This document shows, in pieces, positions 36,225-64,000 of a DNA stretch of 64,000 nucleotides. Both the position numbers and the translations under genes were made by a program. The first letter of the stretch is position 1. Each line of letters opens with the position of its first letter. The stretch comes from Batillaria attramentaria (taxonomy: Eukaryota > Mollusca > Gastropoda > Batillariidae). The notes under the pieces are model-generated. The model was not told the origin of the DNA, ran no database searches, and saw only the letters and a list, made by a program, of their open reading frames with translations. Where the stretch lies: the NCBI GenBank assembly GCA_018292915.2, contig JACVVK020000495.1, forward strand, positions 262,501-326,500. Direction: 5' to 3'.

Positions 36225-36280
36225 CTGGCCGATTTGGTGTGTTGCCACTGGCACTGAGGTCAGAGCAAGTGTGTTTGGTA
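36225..36280 (-). other. candidate 5' UTR exon of copy A
   Basis: On the minus strand, CCAG followed by the donor GTATCT at 36224-36219 could join the acceptor that precedes the ATG exon (AG at 35745-35746, after a CT-run). Copy B has the same arrangement, AG|G-ATG. Confidence 0.4.
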
Positions 36281-36308
36281 TTTTGACCTTTCACCGGTAA
36301 GGGTTCAC

Positions 36309-36315
36309 CTTTTAT
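36309..36315 (-). promoter_or_regulatory. TATA-like box of copy A
   Basis: ATAAAAG on the minus strand lies about 30 bases before the proposed start of the 5' UTR exon. Position inferred from context only. Confidence 0.3.
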
Positions 36316-36799
36316 CTCCGTGGTTCAGGTGTGTCTTCTCAAAATCTGGATCTCGGTTCCTTATCAGCAAGTTGATCCTTGCTGTGGTGTTATGTTATAA
36401 TGGGTTTGGCTTCACGGTCAAAGACCACACCCGTCTAATTCATTCACTGTTTATTCAAAGGACAACCGTGCTTCCTTGGGAAACAATGGAAGATTACGTT
36501 TGCCCACAGCAGTGAAGTGTTGTTAATGTAGAATTATATTGTATTAAAAATCTCCAGTAATTTCAACAGTATTTTTTAATCAAACGTCTACCAATTATAT
36601 AAAGAAAATTCTGCTAACAAGTATAATAGGTATATGAAGAATTATTTACTAATTTAGTGTTAAAAGTCTACCAGTTAGTTGAAGAACATTTTGTATTAAA
36701 AACTCAGTTATATAAAGAATGGTTCGTATCAAAAGTCTACCCGTTCTATGAGGAATACTTTGTATTAAAAGTCTTCCAGCCATACTGGCGATTTGCACA

Positions 36800-36803
36800 C
36801 TCA

Positions 36804-36868
<65 letters not shown>
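36800..36868. repeat. (AC)n microsatellite
   Basis: About 69 bases of AC dinucleotide. Confidence 0.95.
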
Positions 36869-36870
<2 letters not shown>

Positions 36871-37039
36871 AGAGCCCTCCACCTCAGTATCGCAACTGCT
36901 CGAACAATAATAATAACAAGTAATTCAGTCTTAACCTTTTATTGCTGTCATTCAGACCTCTTTACTAAGAAAAGCTAAATCATTTCTGTACGGCTAGATG
37001 TGTGCATGTATTTTCATCCATTCGGGTCTCTCGGTGGAT

Positions 37040-37135
37040 AGTTAATGTGACGTTGGCTGGGGTTACTATGAGTAGGGGCAGGTTGCGTCTCCTGTCTGCT
37101 CTGGATGTGTTCCGTTTAGCAGAAGCCAGCGAAGA
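37040..37135. repeat. dispersed repeat shared with 54445-54540
   Basis: AGGGGCAGGTTGCGTCTCCT and CTGTCTGCTCTGG recur near 54475 with few changes, followed in both places by AGCAGAAG. Function unknown. Confidence 0.6.
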
Positions 37136-37169
37136 CCTTGAAAATAAGATTGTATGGAATAAGATATGA

Positions 37170-37560
37170 TGAGATGAGTGAGAAAAGAACAGAAGAGGAT
37201 CAGAGCGGAGCGGAGAGGAGAGGAGAGAAGAAATGAGAGGAGAGATGAGAAGAGGAGAGGAGAGAAAAGAAGAGAACAGAAGAGGAGAGAAGAGAAGAGA
37301 ATCGGAGAGGAGAGAAGAGAAGAGCAGATGAGAGGAGAGATGAGAAGAGAGAAGAGGAGAGAAATGAGAAAAGAGGAGAAAAGAGATGAGAAGAGAGAAG
37401 AGAAGAGAGGAGAGGAGAGAAAAGAAGAGCAGAGGAGAAAAGAGGTGAGAAGAGAGAAGAGAAGATGAGAGAGATGAAAAGAGAGAAGAGGAGAGGAGAG
37501 AAATGAGAGAAGAGAAGAGCAGAAAAGAGAAAAGGAGAGGAAAGGAGATGATGATGATGA
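37170..37560. repeat. polypurine (GAGAA/GAGAG)n satellite
   Basis: About 390 bases of almost pure purine with a drifting five-base period. The open frames within it have no biological support. Triplex-forming potential is discussed in the findings. Confidence 0.95.
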
Positions 37561-37790
37561 AACGTTATTTATCAACGGTAAAAGTTTTGACAGAAATTCG
37601 CCAGTTTGCAAACTTGCCGTTGCTAATACTACAGAGACTATCTACTAAGGAAAAAAAGGAAGCAAAATATAAAAAGGTATTATGCACTAAACTACAAGAA
37701 ACAAAATCATAGAGAAAATCGTCCATCAGGTCAAAACGCATTCACACACACGTACGACCTTTGTAAACACAAATCACTGATATAATACTT
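37557..37790 (+). repeat. dispersed repeat, family 2
   Basis: Nearly the same as 22385-22655, including TGCAAACTTGCCGTTGCTAA and TATGCACTAAACTACAAGAA. Confidence 0.85.
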
Positions 37791-38503
37791 TGTGGCGAGT
37801 GACTCTCGTCCATTAATGCAACATGTCTTGCACGTCTCTCCTTCTCTCCTCTTCTCTTCTCTCTTCTCATCTCTCCTCTCATCTTCTCTTCTCTTTCGGC
37901 TCTTAACTGGGCAATGCGGAGCGCCACAGTGCTCTCCACAGCTGTGACACAGTTGTGATTTTGGTGGGTTTCCGCCGCTGTGGCGTCATCACAGCAACCC
38001 AGATTTCAAATAGTCACAAGAGAGAGAAGAGAAGAGAAGAGGACAGGAGAGGAGAAGAGGAAAGCAGAGAAGAGGAGAGGAGAGCAAAGAAGAGAAAAGG
38101 AGAGCAGAGGAGGAGAGGAGAGAACAGCAGAGAACAGAAGATGTCAGATAAGACTGAGTATATCAGACGACATTATCACAACACAGGCGCGTAGGAAGAT
38201 GCTGAGAGGAAGGGGGGCCCACAAAGTCGGGTGAGCCATACGGCCGGGGTGAAGGTGTGTGTGTGTGTGTGTGTGTGTGTTTTGACTGCCAAGGATTGTG
38301 TCCTGCGACAGCAGAGCAGGAGGGCCCCACCACTGGTAGGCCCCTCTCCTCTTATCAAAAGCAAGGGGGGCCCAAAGATATTCGGGCCCCCCTTCCAAAA
38401 ATCGAACGGGGGCCTGGGCCCCCAGGGCCCCCGTGGTTCCTACTCCCCTGCAACAACAATAACCAAGACATGTTGCATTAATGGACGAGAGTCACTCGCC
38501 ACA
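37791..38503. mobile_element. 713-bp element with perfect 40-bp terminal inverted repeats
   Basis: TGTGGCGAGTGACTCTCGTC begins a 40-base arm at 37791-37830, and its exact complement ends at 38503 (arm 38464-38503). Inside are a pyrimidine tract, a CTTAACTGGGC block repeated at 38726-38840, a purine tract, a (GT)n run and a G/C-rich block. No transposase is seen. Nonautonomous DNA transposon or a hairpin-mediated rearrangement. Confidence 0.75.
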
Positions 38504-38725
38504 AAAATGTGACAGTCACCATACTTCGCAGATCAAGATCAAATGAACAAACTTCACACATGTGCTGACAAGGAATCTGGAATGTAAAAAAAAACTCTTG
38601 CTTTACGTCTTGGGTACTAACCGTTCACTGTGGAGCGCTAAAGTGCTGTGCACATAATTATGTGAAACCGATGTGATTTCGGGGTTTTCCACGGCTGTAA
38701 CGTCGCCACATCTATTCAAAATCCG

Positions 38726-38845
38726 GCTCTTAACTGGGCACTGCGGAGCGCCACAGTGCTGTCCACAGCTGTGACACAGTTGTGATTTTGGGGGTTTCCG
38801 CCGCTGTGGCGTCATCACAACAACCTAGATTTCAAATATTCACAA
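38726..38845. repeat. direct repeat of 37905-38020
   Basis: CTCTTAACTGGGCACTGCGG, then CACAGCTGTGACACAGTTGT, then TTTCCGCCGCTGTGGCGTCA match the earlier copy at above 90% by eye. A more diverged third version lies at 38620-38720. Confidence 0.8.
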
Positions 38846-39549
38846 CTGTGACTGGTTTCCGCAACAGATTCTGATTGGCTGTACTACGTCATTCGGCGCG
38901 CAAACATGGCGGACAGTGCATCTTCAATCGGTTTGTCACCGAGCATAGCTGTGTTCAGTTTTGTAGTTAGTAGACACACAGAGCGCAACGACTGTGATGT
39001 GCACATGTGTGTTTCGCGCGCTGTGCCCAGTTAAGAGCAGGCTTTACCAGCTGTGACTGTGTGTTTCACAGTGGATTCTGACCATTCTGATTGGTTCCTT
39101 TTTATGTAGACCGGTGTAGGAGGCAAAAAAGACTTCCAGGAAAAAAAAAACCAAAAAAACACTGGGAGTGTATTTTTCTTAGGAAAGAAACACTGCAGGA
39201 GTGTAATCTTCCTAGGAAAATAACACTCCCAGTGTTATTTTACTGGGAAAAAAACACTCTTGTAGTGTTTTTTCCCCGCAGTGTTATTTTCCGACTACAC
39301 CGGCTCGGCACGCAAAGATGGCTGCTGCAAATTATTTTACGGCATCATGCCGATTCAAAGTTTTAACGGTAGATATTACCGTAAATCATGGGTTTCATGG
39401 CGCCCTTGAGTAATGCCGATCAGTTAGGGTAGTGTACATCTTACTTTGATTACCGAAGTTGATGATAATACGCTAAATAACTTTAATTGCGCCGTTTGCT
39501 GTGTCTGCGGTAAGCGTCTGCCAGCTTGAAAAAAAAAAAAAAAAAAAAA

Positions 39550-39621
39550 AAGCCAGCACAAAAGTGTTCGGCTTCTAGTCGCGATTCGAACCCACGACCG
39601 TACGGCGTTCTATAGTAACCC

Positions 39622-39652
<31 letters not shown>

Positions 39653-39798
39653 GTTTGGGGGTTTTCCGTCCTTTCCACCACATACGGCTGATATCAAAGA
39701 CGGGGCAATGATAAAAAAGCCAGCACAAACATTTGGCCCCAGCCGGGAAACGAACTCACGACCCGAGCATTAGAACGCTCTACCATTCTGCCACCCCG
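39550..39798 (-). mobile_element. SINE family 1 (39644-39798) flanked by (AG)n, plus a truncated second copy
   Basis: A full SINE in reverse has (AG)n on both sides (39622-39643 and from 39799). To its left, 39550-39617 is a head fragment of another copy next to a poly(A) run. Confidence 0.85.
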
Positions 39799-40027
39799 GA
39801 GAGAGAGAGAGAGGGGGGGGGGGGCACATCGGGAAATAGGTGAAAAAGTAGACAGCACGGTGTTTGAAATTGTAGTATACGACACAACTTGTAAAAAAGG
39901 TAACATGTCATAGTGTCATCTGATAACGAGTAATTCAGCATGGTTCAGACATTGTTCAGAGAGAGTCACAGAGAGAGAGAGAGAGAGCAACTGCCAACAG
40001 TTATGTTCAGTATTACAGTCCTATGCA

Positions 40028-52609
<12,582 letters not shown>

Positions 52610-53150
52610 CCTGAAGCAGGACGTTCGCTAAAAGAAGAGAAACAACGCATGAACGATACGGCAAAATATTTAGGGTTTTGTTTTCTTTGACTGTAAAAAC
52701 GGAGCAGTTTTCTTCTGGAACTAGGGTAAGCTTAGTATTAATACTAATAGAGTTTGCATTAAACGGCAGTTCATTTTCAGCCAGCGATGCTAGAGAGCTA
52801 AAGCCTACTTCATCCGGGTGGCTGACATCAGAGAAACTAATATGTTCATGTGTGACGGAGGATTTCAAGGAAAACATTGAAAGAATGTTTGCATTTATAA
52901 GTTACGAGTCGCTGAACTCCATAAAGACTGTTACCATTACTGAGTTATTTTGCGTTCGGACTTATCAAGACTGAAACTGGTTACAGTAAATGTTTGAAAA
53001 CAAAAACTTGAAAAGCAAGAACAGCAAAAAACAAAAACCAAAAAAAAAAAAGTTTAATAAACGTGTGATGCACACACTCTTTATCCGCCTTTAAAGATTT
53101 TGTTCACGTTGAAGAAGTTCACCAACCAACACAAACTTGAAAACTTTTAC

Positions 53151-53235
53151 CTGTATGCAACAGTGCAAACAAACTTGCGACTTGCCAGGGAAGGTGAGAA
53201 ATCAAGAGTCGGTATGTGTTCTCCACGATTTTTAT
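53151..53235 (-). other. candidate 5' UTR exon of copy B
   Basis: On the minus strand, GTTGCATACAG is followed by the donor GTAAAAG at 53150. It would join the acceptor (AG at 52611-52612) just before G-ATG. The start is placed from the TATA box. Confidence 0.5.
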
Positions 53236-53261
53236 GCGGTAAAGTGTAACAGACTGCCTTG

Positions 53262-53268
53262 CTTTATA
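53262..53268 (-). promoter_or_regulatory. TATA box of copy B
   Basis: TATAAAG on the minus strand (context GGTATAAAGCAAGG) stands about 30 bases before the proposed 5' UTR exon. Confidence 0.5.
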
Positions 53269-53299
53269 CCAAGCGAAAGAGTTTCAGTCCTAGACACCT

Positions 53300-54130
53300 G
53301 ACATAGACTATCTGGAACGGATCTGTCCCATATTTTGACAGTATCTAAAACAGAATAGTTCTGTTTTATAGGGTTGTGATTTAGACTCAGAGACATGGAA
53401 GCTTTCTTATCGAAGGTGGGCCCTTGTTTGGTATTTTTAGCGTCAGGTGAACGCTTTTATGTAGAGGGCGTGTTAGGAAGCCGATAAGGTTGTACACATA
53501 GACATGGAGCGGATGATTATTTCTGAGCGAGGAATCTAGGAGTTGGGAAAAGAGTAAAACAAGGTGGGACTGTGGGGGCTGGGGAAGAAGGGGGAGGTGG
53601 GGAAGGGGTGGGGGGGGGGTGGTATCAGCGTACTGGCAAGCTAGGGCGTTGATGGGTGAGGCCGTGCAAGACCCTATGGCAAGGAACCGCACCCCGAGAA
53701 AATAATGGATCATAAAATAGTTTTAAGAGACCCTTTGTGACTGAGTCTGCAGTATCTGGGCAGGAGTGGTGTCATGGATTTCTTGCGAAAGTGAACTAAT
53801 GGTTTCAGATACACCTCACATCATCTGATATCGTGGCTTTGTTTATTTTTTTTTTATATACATTTTAAATCTATTAAAGATACCATTTTGACAGAGTTTG
53901 CAGTATTAATGGGTGCAAGTAGTCATACATTTCTTGTCCTAATGGTACATTTCTTGAACCAATGGTTTCAGATACACTCTAGGTCCTCTGGATATCCCTT
54001 TTCGTTTATTTCAATTCCAACACAATTAATGCTTGTTCTAAATGCATATGATGATTTGCATTTTCATGCTTGCATCTAGTTTTGGTTTCTTGTATTTTCC
54101 TGTGTTGGTTTGTTATTGGTTGAACTAGTC
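53300..54130. other. intergenic sequence between copies B and C
   Basis: G-rich and A/T-rich patches. 53700-53820 and 53870-53990 share short TCAGATACAC... and GTCATG/CATACATTTCTTG blocks and look like a diverged duplicate. No gene or known element recognised. Confidence 0.4.
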
Positions 54131-54290
54131 AGGTTCTGCGTCAGTCATGACCTTCAAGCGGAACCTCAAGACGCATCTTCTCTCTCTCTCTCTCTCTCAC
54201 CTTTTCCCCCCAACCCCAAGGCGCCGTGAGCATGCTTACTGCATGGAAGTATTCTTGTAGCGCCTTACAAATGGCCAGTGATCATCATCA
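54130..54290 (+). mobile_element. LINE 3' end fragment
   Basis: TTCAAGCGGAACCTCAAGAC codes FKRNLKTHL, a motif at the C-terminus of many animal LINE proteins. It is followed by a 3' UTR-like GTAGCGCCTTACAAATGG. Confidence 0.5.
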
Positions 54291-54444
54291 TCAACTACTG
54301 TTGTTCAGTTCAAATCAAAGATACACCCAGAGCCAAAAAAAAAAAAAAAAATCACCCAGCAAACAAACAAACAATTAACGCAAAGAAAAACTAACAATTT
54401 GTATCCCACGTTTTATTACTGATATCAAACAGCAAAATGACGAG

Positions 54445-54646
54445 TTATCTTTCCAAGGCTAGGATCATTATGTGTAGGGGCACGTTGCGTCCCCTGTCTG
54501 CTCTGGGTGTTCGTTGGTAAGCAGAAGATGGCGGAGACCTGTAATAAATAATAATAATAATAATGAATTGTACTTATATAGCGCACAGAGTTCTCTCTCA
54601 CAGAGTGACTCAATGCGCGTACTCCCGCACTCATGCCAACAAATAT

Positions 54647-54712
<66 letters not shown>

Positions 54713-54941
54713 CAGCTGAATCAGGATGAGGTAAGTGGGCTTAGTCGAAAGCCAGCCGGAACAGATGCGTTTTCAAGTCAGACTTGAAACGATCTATGTC
54801 CGACTGGTCTCTCAGGCCGGCAGGTAGTGCGTTCCAGAGTGATGGAGCAGCAAAGCTAAACACAGAACGCTGGTTTATATCACAGGTCAGTTGTTCAAAA
54901 TTGTCCATGTTCTGCGCTGACATTTTGGCCGTTTTCAACAA
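54445..54941 (-). mobile_element. LINE C-terminal fragment with (AC)n and shared 3' repeat
   Basis: 54741-54941 on the minus strand codes FSFAAPSLWNALPAGLRDQS and SDLKTHLFRLAF, the usual C-terminal end of CR1/RTE-type proteins. Downstream (in its sense) come an (AC)n run (54649-54710), TTATATAGCGCACAGAG, and a block shared with 37040-37135. Confidence 0.65.
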
Positions 54942-54952
54942 GAAAGGTTGTG

Positions 54953-54953
<1 letters not shown>

Positions 54954-55035
<82 letters not shown>

Positions 55036-55068
55036 CGTTCGTTCGTTCGTTCGTTAGTTAGTTAGGGC
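54954..55068. repeat. (TTAG)n with (TTCG)n tetranucleotide array
   Basis: GTTAG repeats for about 80 bases, then GTTCG, then GTTAG again, close to the 3' end of copy C. Confidence 0.95.
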
Positions 55069-55126
55069 TCAACGCCAGAAGGGTGGTGGAAAAAAAAGCT
55101 ATGGTGAAAATAGTATTTATTGTGCA

Positions 55127-63487
<8,361 letters not shown>

Positions 63488-63549
63488 CTGAAAGAGCGGG
63501 GATGGTATTAGTGGGGAGGACCAGCTGCTGTCAGTACTACTGCTACGAG

Positions 63550-63830
63550 TAATAAGCTCATTGATATAGGCGCTTTATCCCAAATATTTGGCTCAAAGCG
63601 CCGCGAGATAAACCCAACACGCATGCTCATATGAATCACACACTGCACATGAACATAATACAGTCACGTGGTACGAAGGGCTATCTTAGCAATTTCAGTT
63701 TCGGAATTTTTAGGACTGCATTTATTTTTGAATTTTGTGGGGTGAACATTTCAAAAGCAGAGGGGGACGCAGCCGGAGTACCCGGAGAGAACCCCGACGG
63801 TCGGACCGAATGAACGAGAGCGTGTCCACA
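63550..63830 (-). repeat. dispersed repeat, family 4
   Basis: ATAGGCGCTTTATCCCAAAT, CACGTGGTACGAAGGGCTAT and GGAGTACCCGGAGAGAACCC match 47235-47600. Confidence 0.75.
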
Positions 63831-64000
63831 AGGATGTTCTGCCATGTTATTAGTCTCCAGAAAGCTTTTTTTTTCCCCCGCGATGGTCGACCAGACGATG
63901 TTATTATTTAAAGTCAATGAAACAAAACAGGCAGATGTTGTTAAGATATTGATGATGAACACAAAGATATGCCACAATAGCGACACACATGAAAGCTTTA

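Noticed and set aside
37066..37611. 181-codon serine/leucine-rich minus-strand open frame
   Set aside because: Translation of the polypurine/polypyrimidine satellite.
54954..55068. Telomere-like repeat
   Set aside because: The unit is TTAG with TTCG, not TTAGGG, and it lies inside a gene cluster; an ordinary microsatellite.

Overview
The window is eukaryotic, animal nuclear DNA: split genes with GT-AG introns, many transposable elements, long (AC/GT)n and pentanucleotide arrays, and tRNA-headed SINEs. The two gene families present, an animal procollagen-lysine hydroxylase (PLOD) and GH9 cellulases with N-terminal CBM2-like modules, fit a mollusc best. GH9 cellulases joined to a CBM2-like module are known from herbivorous marine gastropods such as abalone. 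The organism assignment is inference; no species can be named from the sequence.

Layout. (1) About 1,038-29,238, + strand: the 3' part of a PLOD gene, 15 coding exons and 560 codons read here. Its 5' exons lie outside the window. Introns hold a full-length Ty3/gypsy LTR retrotransposon (6,817-12,032, target duplication CACAG), two 5'-truncated LINEs, a ~553-bp tandem array (23.4-25.65 kb) headed by an inverted partial copy, a nuclear-receptor-motif-rich degenerate tandem repeat (20.56-21.26 kb), several foldback elements and SINEs. One exon expected from other animal PLODs (about 42 residues, with the usual W-S-N-F-W-G region) is not found, although the flanking exons still splice in frame. 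(2) 29.2-33.2 kb: intergenic, repeat-rich. (3) 33.3-36.3 kb, - strand: a GH9-derived gene (copy A) that keeps signal peptide, CBM2 module and the last GH9 exons but lacks all central GH9 exons; it is frame-broken as assembled. (4) 40.0-53.3 kb, - strand: an apparently intact secreted cellulase (copy B), signal peptide + CBM2 + PT-rich linker + second CBM2-like module + GH9, 14 coding exons and a TATA-driven 5' UTR exon. (5) 55.1-63.5 kb and beyond, - strand: a third GH9 gene (copy C) whose 5' part is off the window.

Functionally the window joins a collagen-modifying ER enzyme, transcribed rightward, to a tandem cluster of secreted endoglucanases, transcribed leftward. PLOD and copy A are convergent. 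No operon-like logic applies. The cellulase copies arose by tandem duplication, and copy A's 3' exons are far closer to copy B than its 5' exons are.

Most of the sequence is mobile or repetitive. The most unusual observations are: two perfect palindromes that differ from each other only by mirrored (covarying) substitutions; a minisatellite in copy B that has repeatedly copied an exon end with its splice donor; transposon or foldback ends about 15 bp from the same splice donor in two paralogues; SINEs sitting inside simple-repeat tracts; and the missing PLOD exon. All exon coordinates come from reading splice sites and phases by eye, without transcript data.
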